Shown: piece by piece, positions 21,940 to 33,359 of the stretch
How positions within the stretch are numbered: position 1 is the first letter of the stretch
Layout of the letters: every line of letters begins with the position of its first letter
NCBI RefSeq assembly: GCF_910594005.1
Contig: NC_057818.1
Span: 8,861,501 to 8,925,500 of the forward strand
Reading direction: 5' to 3'
Source of the DNA: Cervus elaphus
Lineage: Eukaryota; Chordata; Mammalia; Artiodactyla; Cervidae
DNA length: 64,000 nucleotides
Notes under the pieces: generated by a model
Told to the model about the DNA's origin: nothing
Databases searched by the model: none
What the model saw: only the letters and a program-made list of their open reading frames with translations
Translations under genes and position numbers: made by a program

Positions 21940-22130
21940 ATGTGGGACATTGTTTAAATCCTACATTTGTCACTTACAAATGTGAACCTAGACCAGCTAC
22001 CTAACCTGTGAGATGGAGACCACAGTAATGACATTCTGGGGCTGATGAGGGATTGAATGAACTAGCATGTGGATAAGTGCCTAACACAGTGACTGATGTA
22101 CAAGCTGGGACTCAATAAATACTGGTTCCC
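21940..22130 (+). repeat. MIR SINE
   Basis: Plus MIR: ACATTTGTCACTTACAAATG, CTAACCTGTGAGATGGAGAC, GAATGAACTAGCATGTGGATAAG, TGCCTAACACAGTGACTG, then CTCAATAAATACTGG. Confidence 0.75.
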
Positions 22131-22294
22131 ATGACTGGTAATTTACACCCAAAGAGGTACCACCATATAATCTGCACCAATTTACCTCTCCAAAAAAAGA
22201 TCACCACCAGGCAGCAAGCTCCCACTTTTGGCAACTCCTACAACTTTGTTTATTCAATCACTTAACTTTCCCTTCATTTCTTTGTCACCGTCTT

Positions 22295-22410
22295 CATGTG
22301 TCAGCATTTATTGAATGCCTACTCCATGCCAAGATTTACTAAGAGAGGGCAACGAGATATCAATAAGAACAAATGCTTGTTTTGTTCTTGGGGAATCTGG
22401 ATCTTCCGAA
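22295..22410 (-). repeat. L2 LINE 3' fragment
   Basis: Reversed L2 end: CATTTATTGAATGCCTACTC, CATGCCAAGATTTACTAAG, then TGTTCTTGGGGAATCTGGA. Confidence 0.6.
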
Positions 22411-23204
22411 ACAACGAGTAGCTGAAACGTGAGTGGGTTTTCCTATGACCTCATTCTTTCTTTATTATCATTGGCAGCATTTGCTACATCCCAATCATTA
22501 CCTAACACAGTTCTATGGTGTTTCACAGCCCATAATCTACTTTCACATTTCATAAAAGCACAGCGAGCCAGAGATTAAAGGACCAACAAAGGGTGTATCA
22601 CAAGCTCATCTTGCTTTGTTTCTGACCGGTGACCTGTGCCGGGGGCAGGACAATAGGGGCAGCAGGTCGTGTGGAGAGGCATTCTCTCTGAGGAGCGGAG
22701 GGCGGAGTGTGGCGTGTTTTCTGAAAAGTGCACTGGGACTATTTTGAACCGCAGGTTTCAGACTCTGCTGCCTTTCTCAGCCAGGCCCATTGACTGAGCC
22801 ACAGGGACTGTGCATTGCACAGCTCCAAGGGGCTCCGTTACATGGATGATGGTGTGATTGAGAGCCCTTGGTGTTGTGCAGTGCACAACCTACACAGCGG
22901 TACCAAGCCCCCTTATCCTTCTCAGATATGAACACGGTTTGACTAAACTACTGGGCCATGCTTGCCTCTTGCTGAACAGAACTGATGTCAGACCCTGCTT
23001 GGCCTGGTTTTTCCTCCATCAGTTAACCTCTCATGACTCAGATCCCTCGTCTGTAAAGAGCTAGATAAATTCAGAGGACTTCTCAGGGAATTACTGAGAG
23101 AACACTGCCAGAAGCTTCCCACTGGGCCTGGACACAGATGGGTTGCAGTGCCCACTCCCTGGAAGTCTCCCCTAAGCCAAGGCAAGTCAAGAAAAAGAAA
23201 CAAT
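22411..23204. other. Unassigned DNA
   Basis: No clear element. A weak MIR-like patch may lie at 22,500-22,600. Confidence 0.45.
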
Positions 23205-23305
23205 CTGCTTTTGGGGGTTGAAACCTGGCTCTACCCCTTCTAAGCTGTGTAACTGTGTGTCCTTGGTCTTCCACCCAGTACAGTGGTTCTAACTATGCTG
23301 CTTCT
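23205..23305 (+). repeat. MIR-like fragment
   Basis: GGTTGAAACCTGGCTCTACC and CTAAGCTGTGTAACTGTGTG match the MIR core and then decay. Confidence 0.5.
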
Positions 23306-24174
23306 GGGAATTTTTGTGAAGCCTCAATATACATATATTTGGGACACAGGATGCTGCCTTAAATCCTAGTTTCTCCTCATTATTCCCCTTCCTGACGGCA
23401 GAAGTCGTGGGTTAGCGCAGCTATTTGAGTCATGTTCAAAGCTCAAGTCAGGTTAACATTTATTAAGGCTCTGCTGTCTTTTAATTTTTGTACTGGGCTC
23501 TGTGGATGGAAAAAGTACTATCTGTTAAGACCTACACTTTCTTCAAATCATCCAGTGAAAAACCCAATTTTCTTTTTCTTTTTTCTAATGCATTTATTTC
23601 TAATTAATAAAAATTCATTGCCAGCAAACAGTAGAATTAAAACAATGTAACACAAACTATAAGGTCAAGTTTTGTGTTTTTTCTAAACTCTTGGATTCCT
23701 CAAACATAAGAAGAGAGTTTTAAATTGCTATAAAGCTTTCTAAAGGCAAACTCTCAATTTATGCGTTCTTTCTCACCACAGACAGTACCTAGTCAGCACT
23801 GGGCTACAGGTCACACTTCTGGTAATGTGTGACGGAAAGCGGCAGTTGGCGAGTGTGTATCCGTGTTCTCTCTGTGTGTATCTTAGCTCTTCTAAGATGT
23901 TCATCTGTGTGAAGGAGCGGATCTTCCTTGTTTTCACCTCAGAATGTTACACACTTTAATTTTTATGTCACCTCTTGCTTTCTCTCCCAGGTTCTGAGGC
24001 CCTTGGCAGAAGAAACTGCACACACCAGCACCAGGCTGAGATAGATTTTTTATTAAGTGGCCACCAACCAGTAAACACACTGAATGCCTGGGTATCATGT
24101 GGGCATTTGAAAAAATAATTCATCCCCAAATCTTGCCCCCCCATCACCCTCCTGTTGGGTCTTTATCTCTGTAT
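23306..24174. other. Unassigned DNA
   Basis: No repeat or gene is recognised. On the minus strand at about 24,045-24,053 an AATAAA poly(A)-signal word is present without any upstream coding segment I can identify. Confidence 0.4.
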
Positions 24175-24430
24175 ATCCCCCCTGCCCCAAGGATCTGCAC
24201 AACACCCAGTGATATGTGCTCAGTCGTGTCTGACTCTTTGCAACCCTGACCCCACGGACTGTAGCCTGCCAGGCTCCCCTGTCCACGGGACTCTCCAGGC
24301 AAGAATATTGGAGAGGAGTGCTGTTTCCTACTCCAGAGGATCTTCCTGACCCAGGGGTTGAGCTCGAGTCTCTTGCATCTCCTGCATTGGCAAGCGGCAA
24401 TTCTTTACCACTGAGCCACCTGGGAAGCCC
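24175..24430 (-). repeat. Bov-tA SINE
   Basis: Reversed Bov-tA with the head (GCTTCCCAGGTGGCTCAGTGG) at 24,430 and the tail at the left. A 10-base word ATCTCTGTAT occurs at 24,165-24,174 and 24,431-24,440. It is probably the target-site duplication, which would make the 30 bases at 24,175-24,208 a degraded tail. Confidence 0.9.
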
Positions 24431-24440
24431 ATCTCTGTAT

Positions 24441-25748
24441 TTGATAGGTATCAAACCCTTTGAAATGATCAAATGCCCACTTCCAATTCTCTACACTACC
24501 AACTACCTACACGCATTCCACATGTGTGACGTTGCTATTCCTAGAAGTTCAGGTTGGTCATAAGGAAAGAGCTATAAGTTGGAGGAGTCCAGAGCAAAGG
24601 TCATGAAAACCAGACCCTCCACCCCAGTCGGGAGTGTTTCTTTCAGAAGGAAATAACTGTAGTCTTCTAAGATGATTAAAAAAAAAAAAAAAAACTACCT
24701 TCTACTGAAAGGAAGCCAGTCACTGCTTTTAATAAATTCTTTGGCTACAAAGATGAAACAGGCAGACAACAACAACAAAGAAGATAATATTAACATAATT
24801 TTATGTAATTGGATAGAGGTGTAATATTTAATATTACAGAGGAAATATCCCACAATGCAGACCCTGGATTAATTCTTTATGTCTTTGGACTGCACTTATC
24901 AAATAAAACTCTACTTATAGAAAAAGCAAACACATAAATCCTGCCAGCATTGTCAGCTGGCAGCTCCCAGCAAGGGCTAATTGTATTATATATCTTCTGC
25001 AGCCAGGCCTAGTGGGTGCCAGGTCCAAGTGCATTATTATTTATAACATGAACAAATGCAATTTTGTTCTTTGGAATGTGAGTCTGGAATTCCATGAAGG
25101 CCTAAAGTGTGCCCCTCTTCTATCCTGGTAGGAAAAGTAAGACCCCAGTGAGGATAATCTGTTGTAGAATTTTCCCATGAAGACAAAAATCTGTTTCTCT
25201 TGGGAAATATGAAATCAAATCTACAAGGAGTGGCCTCTGAAGGGCCATTAGGATGGAGGTGAAGCTCTTCTAATTCTCCTCTTGGAAAAGCCTTCACCCC
25301 AGGAGGAAGACCCGCTACGGACTTGCCAGAGCCTGAGCCCGTGTGTAGCCCTGCTGGTTTGCGGTCAGGGCCTCTGCGCTCGGTGCCCCGTCACACGCAT
25401 GAGCCTCTCTTGTCCTTTCTCTGGTTGTCCTCTTCTCGCTCCTTCTGTCCTTGCTGCAGGCGAACTCCCGCCTGGAGGCTGACTGCTGGCCAGCTCGCCC
25501 CTTCCTGCTCTCTCGTCAACCAGACCCAGGATCTCTGCTCAGCTGCAGGCTGGAGCAAGTGGATTTCTTCCTTGCTCTGCTGACATTCTTCCAGGATTAG
25601 CGGATGTGTTACATTGGCCCAAAACATGGTAAAGCTTAATGATGTTAGTAAAATGGATTTCTGCCTGCTCCCCTCACATTTCCTAGCGTAGAAAGCAGGG
25701 CAGAAATACCAGTTATTGTGATTTGGGATTTCTTCGTCATAATCATTA
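24441..25748. other. Unassigned DNA with candidate conserved island
   Basis: A 17-base A-run lies at 24,678-24,694. The stretch at 24,700-25,120 is AT-rich, repeat-free and dense in TAAT/ATTA words. The part at 25,280-25,620 is GC-richer, with opposing short open frames and no domain. Confidence 0.4.
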
Positions 25749-25790
25749 TTTATATATATATTATATACATATATATATAATATCTATCTT
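25749..25790. repeat. (AT)-rich simple repeat
   Basis: Alternating TATA units broken by TTATATAC. Self-complementary. Confidence 0.8.
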
Positions 25791-25934
25791 AGAAAATACA
25801 GAGGGAGTCTAAGTAGGCAAACAAAGAAAAATGCAGTCAACTCTGGTTTCCTGCCAAAAGGACATTTAATAACAATAAATTCAATACACACAGAGTTACT
25901 CCTCTGCTCTGGTTCAACTAAATAAAATGTGAAT

Positions 25935-26110
25935 AGCTCTTATGTACTACATGCTAGGTTAGGGTGTTTTCACAGACTGTAGCCTGTAACCTTCATAGTC
26001 ACTCTGCAATGCATAAACTTCACCCCATCACTTCCTAAGTATGAGAAATGTGAGACTCAGAAAGTTTGATGGCTACTCACACAACCAGAACTTGCAAACC
26101 AATTTCCCCA
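25935..26110 (-). repeat. MIR SINE
   Basis: Reversed MIR: CTTATGTACTACATGCTAGG, CTTCATAGTCACTCTGCAATG, GTATGAGAAATGTGAGACTC, then CACACAACCAGAACTTGCAAACC. Confidence 0.6.
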
Positions 26111-27609
26111 TTCCATTTCCAAGACTCTTTCCCACCATAGTTCCATTTCCTGAGAAGAGAGGCCCTGGGTGGGACAGACAGTGAATTTAGACCAGGGATT
26201 CGCTTTTCCACCAAGTCAAGAACTGGGTGAAAACCAAAGAAATCAACAGAATCCTGCCCAGAATTCTACCCACTGAGTAGGAATTCTACGACCGAGCATT
26301 CTGTCAGAGTGGGATCATTTCCTGTCTTTCCTTCATGAACCCAACTAAAATCTCATCTCACACACAAAAGGAAACAAAAGGCAGAGTCAGAGAAAGAGAC
26401 CATGCAGCATGTCTCCAGTTGGTTCTCTCCACCAACCTGTCTGCCCATTCTTAAGCATAAGTCCTGGGACATCACCCTATCACCAAGGTGGGCACATTTC
26501 TCTGAGAAAGTGTCATTTATCTTCTCTGATCCCACCAAAATGTCCTTCCCAGCCCCTGAAGTTAGGGACTTCTCTGAAAAAACATATTTATAAATATATC
26601 AAAATGTGTGTTGAATGCTTGGCTGAGGAGGGTTTTTTGTTTTGTTTTGTTTTTCATTTGTTTCCAGTAGGCAATGGAGATCCAGCCAAGGTCTGGGAGA
26701 AAGTCAAACATGTTTCTGTTGGCTTACCATAGTCTAGTTCCTGGACATAGCCTGTCCCATGAAGCAATGGTACATTCTTTGGGTGAAATTCACAGACTAT
26801 GTCTGCAAAATTATGGAGGACTCTCAGAGAAAGAACAACCAAAGGGTAACTGTGGTAGGATATAGGACTCTATCAACTCTAAAGTGATGAAACCTTCGAG
26901 GATTAGGGGGCCACAAAATTCAGAGAGCTTCCCAGATAAGACTGATTGCCACAGAATCGAAAAGTACCTTGGACATTGCTCCCTTCCATTCATAAAAACG
27001 TGGCTATCAGCGAATGAGCTCACCACCCAGTGTAACTGTAAACGCTTTGGCACGTTCAACTAAGTCCTCACTGAACTCAGCTCTCTCCTTTGAACCCTGG
27101 GGAACACTAATATGTTCTCCTGGCCCAGAGAGGCACATACACAGGTGTCCCTGACTCTGTGAGGAAGATGGGAACTCCCATTCGTGGGTCCCAGTGCAAA
27201 TCAAAATGGAGGACCTCTTGTTCAAAGATTGTTAAAAACTTTTAAGACGGCAACAGTGGGGCATTACACCAGGTGAAGGCACCTTCTGAGCTCCGAGACC
27301 TGCATAACTGGCCCCAGGTAAGTGCCCATGTAGCCGGCCCTGCAAGGATCATCAGTGAGCCATGGTCATGGATTTCTGAAAATGACCCAAACAATGAACA
27401 TACCAAGAAAACGTATGTTCTTTATGCTCTGCCAGCTTTGGTGACCCTGCCTAATGTGGAAGAGCCACTGGGAAGACTCTTGTCCTCAAGCAAGGAGCAA
27501 CTACACGTCTCCATAGACCCCACATCTTGGTCCCAGAGGTCTTCCTTTCTGAGGCTATGAGGAAGAAAGGAGTGATGACTATAAGGCAGTTCATACAACA
27601 AAAGGAAGA
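26111..27609. other. Unassigned DNA, 1.5 kb
   Basis: No family is recognised with confidence. A TTTTG-rich run lies at 26,632-26,660. A strong donor-like CCCCAG/GTAAGT occurs at about 27,313-27,322 (plus strand), but the upstream acceptor lacks a pyrimidine tract. The 95- to 117-codon open frames at 27,273-27,804 overlap on opposite strands. Confidence 0.4.
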
Positions 27610-27730
27610 GAGACTATAACACTGAGGCTTAGAAGGAATTGGCCCAAACTCCCACATCCAGCAGGGTGAGCGGCCAGTGAGTGGAGCAGACAGAACTTCC
27701 ATCACTGCGCTGTGCCATGGAGCTACAGAG
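27610..27730 (-). repeat. MIR-like fragment
   Basis: CTATAACACTGAGGCTTAGA, GGAATTGGCCCAAACTCCCACATCC and CAGCAGGGTGAGCGGC retain reversed MIR order. Confidence 0.45.
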
Positions 27731-30149
27731 GGATAAGCAGTGCAAACGAGTGATTTTTTTAAAAGAGGACAAGACAAGGAATTAAAAATATCTAGGACAT
27801 CCACAAGTCACACCTAAATTCTACCCACGCATGTCTGCAGCACAATTTAACCAGCACGGAGTTATAGCAAGGATCCAATTCTTAGGGAAAAAGAAGTATG
27901 AGAGAAATTCTAAGACTGAGACCCTTAAGCCTATTTTTTCCCTGTAAACTTGGAAAAGACAACCGTTTTTCTGCTTTAGTGACACATGCCAGGGCTGAAG
28001 AATTAAGTACGTTAGTCTATATTTTTACTGTGTGTATTTTTAATAAATGCACAGTAGACTTTAATAAAAATGGTCACTATAATGAGACTCCTGTAACTGT
28101 GGCTAAGTCTTTAGCACTCAAAGCAACAGAACCAGAACACAGTATATATATATATATATATATATATATGAACACATCCAAGAATAACAAAAAATTACCC
28201 AGAGCATAAAATATACAAACAGCATTGGAAGAATATTAAAATACCGGGCAAACAAAAAGATGAGGAATTCGAGCAAGTGGGCCAAACAGCTAACTCAAAG
28301 CCCTTCTTCTTTCTTGGGGGCCAGGGGGCAAAGGCAATATTTTTTCATTGGGTTTTCTCAACTATCCCCTTAATTTTGCTTCTAAACTCAGTTGTGCTGA
28401 CATCTTACTGTCTTATCTCCCAAGAGGGACATTTAAGTAAGGTATTGTCCATTCAATTTAAAACAGATGCTGAATATGATCACTTTTCCATTTGTTTGAG
28501 AATAACATCTCACCCCTTGATACTTTAAAGGTTTGGGGGGTGGAGGCTGTACAGCAGGAACTTTGCAGCTGCCCCCCCCCCAAAAATGTATACTTTGACA
28601 TTTAACCAAATTAACAAACATTAATTGCACATAAAAGCCACTTTGCTGAATTGCAATGAGCCATTTAACCCTATGGACCAATCCACCCGAGAGTTACGGG
28701 AGGAGAAGCAGAGTTGGCAATTCTCAAACATTAAGACACTCAGCAGCCTACACCCTAGCTCCTTCGAGGTCAGAGAAAGCTATGTTGCAGAAAAAGAACG
28801 TGAGTCCAAATTAGCAATTTGGCAGCACTCTTCAAAAAGAAAAATGTAACCTCAGGACTTTCCCAGTGCTCTCGATTCAGTCTGCCAGGATCTGTCGATG
28901 GATTATAGACTTATTTGTACCCAGGGCAAAGGAGGCCACTCCCCACAGCAACCCCTTTCCTTAGCATATATATAAACACTAAGGATATTTTGTTCCATCT
29001 TCAATTTTTTGGGGGGGAGGGGCACATGTCTCTCTCTGGCTAATTGCTGATTTTCTCTTAGCCCAAGGCTATGACACTTTCTGTCACATCACTTTTCTCA
29101 CCAGCAGTTCCTCATCACAAAAATCATTTTTCCCACTGTCTTCTCCAAGATGTGAGGGGATTGTGGGAACTCACCTCGAATCTGTCTCCCCTCTGAGGCT
29201 GTGGTTCTTGGAAATGGGTGACCTGCAACCATAGCTTTATTTGTTTTATCCTCCAGAGGGACAGGCTTTCCATCCCATGGGACAGTGTATGACTCACATC
29301 TGTTTTATTGACCTCGCTATTTTCAGGGCTGGACTCCTCATGTAGCCACATTAGCTGCTCAACAAAACCTTAATGGATGAATAATAAGGGGTGAGGTGGC
29401 AGAACTTATTATTTGTTTCTTCCCCAAACGTTTTCCAAAGCACCATGGGTTCCAAGGAAATCATCAATGGCCACCAGACTCATCTTTCACACAGATGTTA
29501 CCAAAGCACTATGTGCTTGTCTTGATAGTAGTTCTTGTTTAGGTTGTACACACCCCAAAGCACCAGAATGCAGGTCCACAGAACCCAGGACCTAAGGACC
29601 CAGCTTTTGGAAGAGCAGTTGTTGGGATCACCTTGTCTCACTAACAGCTGCATCAGAAAGTCCCTAGCAGGAAATGAACAGTCCATCCTGTAAACCACAG
29701 AAGCCACAGCTGAGTTTTGTCCTGCCCTCATTTCTTTCCTCCATTAGAAAACTTCAGACACTGGGCATGAGAGTTAAGGTCTCCCACTCTTTTTGTCAAT
29801 TTCTACTTCTGTTTCTGGTTATTTTCAGTTGATATATATTGAATCTACTGTTTTTCCCAGTGAGTTGCACATCTATTACATGAAATACAGACAATTCCTT
29901 TGTCTGTTCAAAATGAGACTGTGGCTATTATTCTTTAATGCATGTTATCTTATATTCTATCTCATTTCCCTGACATTACCTTTCACCATCTTCCACTCAT
30001 TTGCAATGCCTGCTATACACCTGTATAACACACACACACACACAGACACACAGGCTTCAGGGAAATATTAGTGGAAGATGCCTCTCATCTACCTCCAGGA
30101 TGGGATGGAAGTGCACAGCATACAATCACACTTGAGTGAAAATTAATTC
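27731..30149. other. Mostly unassigned DNA with simple repeats
   Basis: An (AT)14 repeat lies at 28,143-28,170 and a (CA)n repeat at 30,029-30,052. Short homopolymers include C10 at about 28,571-28,580 and a G-run at 29,011-29,018. A repeat-free part near 28,600-28,680 carries TTAATTG-type words. The 75-codon minus frame at 29,124-29,351 runs into a GAG/GTGAGT donor-like site but lacks a credible acceptor. Confidence 0.4.
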
Positions 30150-30350
30150 AGGCAGACCTCATGGCTCAGTCAGTAAAGAATCTGCCTGCAATGCAGGAGA
30201 CCTGGGTTCAATTCCTGGGTTGGGAAGATCCCCTGGAGAAGGAAATGGCTACCCACTCCAGTATTCTTGCCTGAGAAATCCCATGGGCAGTGGAGCCTGG
30301 TGGGCTACAGTCCATAGGGCTGCAAGAGCTGGACACAGTTGAGTAACTAA
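30150..30350 (+). repeat. Bov-tA SINE
   Basis: Plus strand: slightly decayed head (CTCATGGCTCAGTCAGTAAAG), box B-like GGGTTCAATTCCTGGG, the Bov-A body, then GCTGGACACAGTTGAGTAACTAAG at the end. Confidence 0.92.
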
Positions 30351-31002
30351 GCCACCAGACAAGGTAGAATTAAGAATAAAATGCAGTAAAGAGTAATGGC
30401 CACAGTCTCATTTTATATTAACAAAGGAATTATCTAAATTTAATATAATAGGCATGCAGCTCTATGGCAAAAACAAAAATGCAAAATATGGAATCAAAAT
30501 AATTAGAAATGGAAGTACATATTGATAAAAACATGGGGGATATGAACCCATCACCAATAGCATTGTCTATAGCCATAAATCCCACATGGAAACAGACAAA
30601 GGACACTAACCAATTTCATATCTAATTATTCCCTCACCAAATAGCTAATTAACTAAAATAACATAAACTAACACTCTTAGAAAGATCAGGAAGATGAAAA
30701 TTTAAGTAGGATATAGAATATTTTAATTAATATGTAAGATTAATGTTAAAGGCATATTATACTTTTGTCTTATAGAAAAGACATTTTAAATGTCTTTAAA
30801 GTATCTCCACAAATTGATCAGCTAAATACAGTTCCAAAAACATAAGTCCCCAAAAGACTGTGGTTGATCAAAGGGTAAGATTAAAGCAAAAATTGCAATT
30901 ATTTTGAGTAACACACCTTTAAATACCTCTTATGTCAGAGAAGATCAAAATTAAAATTTGCACCTATACTTGTAAGTAAATAGGGATTGTGTAATATATA
31001 AA
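30351..31002. other. Unassigned AT-rich DNA
   Basis: Strongly AT-rich. It may contain a very old LINE remnant, but nothing can be named. It forms the left flank of the L1 insertion. Confidence 0.4.
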
Positions 31003-32775
31003 ATGCCAATCAATATTCTGAAAATGACTATATTACCAAATGCAATGCACACCAAATGCGATCCCTATCAAATTACCAATGATATTTTTCACAGAACTAG
31101 AACAAAAAAATTCACAATTCATATGGAAACACAAAAGACCCTGAATAGCCAAAGCAGTCTTGAGAAAGAAGAATGGAGCTGGAGGAATCAACCTTCCTGA
31201 CATCAGATTATACTACAAAGCTACAATCATCAAGACAGTATGGTACTGGCACAAAAACAGAATTATAGAACAATGGAACAAGATAGAAAGCCCAGAAATA
31301 AACCCATGCACCTATGGGTACCTTATTTTTGACAAAGAAGGCAAGAATATACAATGGGGCAAAGACAGCCTCTTCAATAAATGGTGCTGGGAAAACTGGA
31401 CAGCTACATGTAAAAGAATGAAATTAGAACACTTCTTAACACCATACACAAAGATAAACTCAAAATGGATTAAAGATCTAAATGTAAGACGAGAAACTAT
31501 AAAATTCTTAGAGGAAAACATAAAGAGGAAAACACTCAATGACATAAATCAAAGCAAGATCCTCTATGACCCACCTCCCAGAGTAATGAAAATAAAAACA
31601 AAAATAAACAAGTGGGACCTGATTAAACTTAAAAGCTTTTGCACAGCAAAGGAAACTATAAGCAAGGTGAAAAGACAACCCTCAGAATGGGAGAGAATAA
31701 TAGCAAAAGAAACAACTAACAAAGGATTAATTTCTAAAATATACAAGCAGTTCATACAACTCAATGCCAGAAAAACAAAAAACTCAATCAAAAAGCAGGA
31801 AAAAGACTTAGACATTTCTCCAAAGAAGACATACAGATGGCTAACAAACACATGAAATGATGCTCAACATCGCTCATTATTAGAGAAATGCAAATCAAAA
31901 GTACAATGAGATATCACCTCACACTGGTCAGAATGGCCATCATCAAAAAGTCTACAAACAATAAATGCTGGAGAGGGTGTGGGAAAAAGGAACGCTCTTG
32001 CACTGCTGGTGGGAATGTAAATTGATACACCCACTATGGAAGATGGTATGGAGATTCCTTAAAAAACTAGGAATAAAACCACCATATGACCCAGCAATCC
32101 CACTCCTAGGCATACACCCTGAGGAAACCAAAATTGTAAAAGACACATGTATCCCATTGTTCATCACAGCACTATTTACAATAGCTGGAACATGGAAGCA
32201 ACCTAGATGTCCAGCGACAGATGAATGGATAAAGAAGTTGTGGTACATATACGCAATGAAATATTACTCAGCCATAGAAAGGAACGCATTTGAGTCCGTC
32301 CTGATGAGGTAGGTGGACCTAGAATCTTATATAGAGTGAAGTGAGTCAGAAAAAGAAAGATAAATATCATATTCTAATGTATATATATGGAATCTAGAAA
32401 AATGACACTGAAGAATTTATTTGCAGGGCAGCAATGGGGAAATAGACATAGAGAATAGACTCATGGACATGGGGAGAGGGGAGGAGAAGGTGAGATGTGT
32501 GGAAAGAGTAACATGGAAACTTACATTGCCATATGTAAAATAGATAGCCAACGGGAATTTGCTGTATGTCTCAGGAAACTCAAACAGGGGCTCTGTATCA
32601 ACGTAGAGGGATGGGAGCGGGTGGGAGATGGGAGGGAGGTTCAAAAGGGAGGGGACATATGTATACCTGTGGCTGATTCATGTTGAGATTTGACAGAAAA
32701 CAACAAAATTCTGTAAAGCAATTATCCTTCAGTAAGAAAATAAACTGAAAAAAAGAAGACTCAAAAAAAAAAGCT
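31003..32775 (+). mobile_element. 5'-truncated L1 LINE (bovid L1 type)
   Basis: About 1.77 kb covers the last third of ORF2 and the full 3' untranslated region. It ends in AATAAACTGAAAAAAAGAAG and an A-rich tail (to 32,773). It enters mid-ORF2 at a CCAATCAATATTCTGAAAATG block, as expected of incomplete target-primed reverse transcription. The 3' region holds the typical GGAAACTCAAACAGGGGCTC and GATGGGAGGGAGGTTCAAAAG blocks. No clear target-site duplication was found. Confidence 0.93.
31160..32312 (+). pseudogene. Broken L1 ORF2 C-terminal part
   Basis: ORF2 encodes the L1 endonuclease/reverse transcriptase; only the region after the catalytic domain is present. The first open piece (231 codons, 31,160-31,855) holds G-G-I-N-L-P-D-I-R-L-Y-Y-K-A and the W-Y-W-H-K-N-R motif. 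The third (31,965-32,312) holds the cysteine-rich L-L-H-C-W-W-E-C-K motif and the P-Y-D-P-A-I-P-L-L-G-I motif. At least four lesions separate them from an intact frame: an apparent 4-base loss near 31,812, a TGA at 31,858-31,860, a 1-base loss near 31,982-31,990, and a premature TAG near 32,310. This is not a host gene. Confidence 0.9.
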
Positions 32776-32814
32776 AATATGTGACAAATAAATCCACATG
32801 AGATGTGTTAAATG

Positions 32815-32905
32815 CTATAATTGGAAGCGGATTCATAAATTAAATGCTTTATACATCCGTACAAATATGAGATATGCTTAAATATTAGGTAAGTGAAAAA
32901 ATGTT
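32815..32905 (+). repeat. Possible old L1M fragment
   Basis: GATATGCTTAAATATTAGGTAAGTGAAAAAATG resembles the '…AAGATATATTAAGTGAAAAAAGC…' part of old L1 3' regions. Weak. Confidence 0.3.
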
Positions 32906-33359
32906 TAACTTTAAATGTTCAAATATATGTATATTATATTTCAATGTGTGTCATATATGTATGTATGTATATATCAGTTCAGTTCACTCAGTCATGTCCA
33001 ACTCTTTGCGATCCCATGGACTGCAGCACGCCAGGCTTTCCTGTCCATCACCAACTCCCAGAATCCACCCAAACTCATGTCCATCGAGTCAGTGCTGCCA
33101 TCCAACCATCTCAACCCTTCTCCTGCCCTCAATCTTTCCCGGCATCAGGGTCTTTTCCAATAAGTCAGTCCTTCGCATCAGGTGGCCAAAGTATTGGAGT
33201 TTCAGATTCAGCATCAGTCCTTCCAATGAATATTCAGGACTGATCTCCTTTAGGATGGACTGGTTGGATCTCCATGCAGTCCAAGAGACTCTAACTTTTA
33301 ACTTTAAATGTTTAAATATATGTATATTTCAATGTGTGTCATATATGTGTGTATATATA
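32904..33359. repeat. Long direct repeat flanking a BovB insertion
   Basis: A 71-base segment (32,904-32,974) and a 64-base segment (33,296-33,359) match closely. Both start with TTTAACTTTAAATGTT, continue AAATATATGTATAT, TTTCAATGTGTGTCATATATG, and end in a GTATATATA-type run. They differ by a few bases, a small insertion in copy 1 and TGTA-unit number. A BovB 3' end lies exactly between them. Confidence 0.9.
32975..33295 (-). repeat. BovB LINE 3' end
   Basis: Reversed BovB: CAGTTCAGTTCACTCAGTCA at the left is the 3' end. It continues through CCAACTCTTTGCGATCCC, GGTGGCCAAAGTATTGGAG and CTTTAGGATGGACTGGTTGG, up to CCAAGAGACTCTAA. About 320 bases, 5'-truncated. The 82- to 163-codon plus-strand frames here are antisense readings of the LINE. 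Confidence 0.92.

Noticed and set aside
27273..27322. Exon ending at a perfect GTAAGT donor on the plus strand
   Set aside because: The upstream CAG lacks a pyrimidine tract. The donor alone is expected by chance at this frequency.
29124..29351. 75-codon minus-strand frame ending at GAG/GTGAGT
   Set aside because: No credible acceptor and no partner exon. The translation is not recognised.
31160..31855. 231-codon open frame as a host gene
   Set aside because: It is L1 ORF2 text inside a LINE with the L1 3' untranslated region and A-rich tail downstream.
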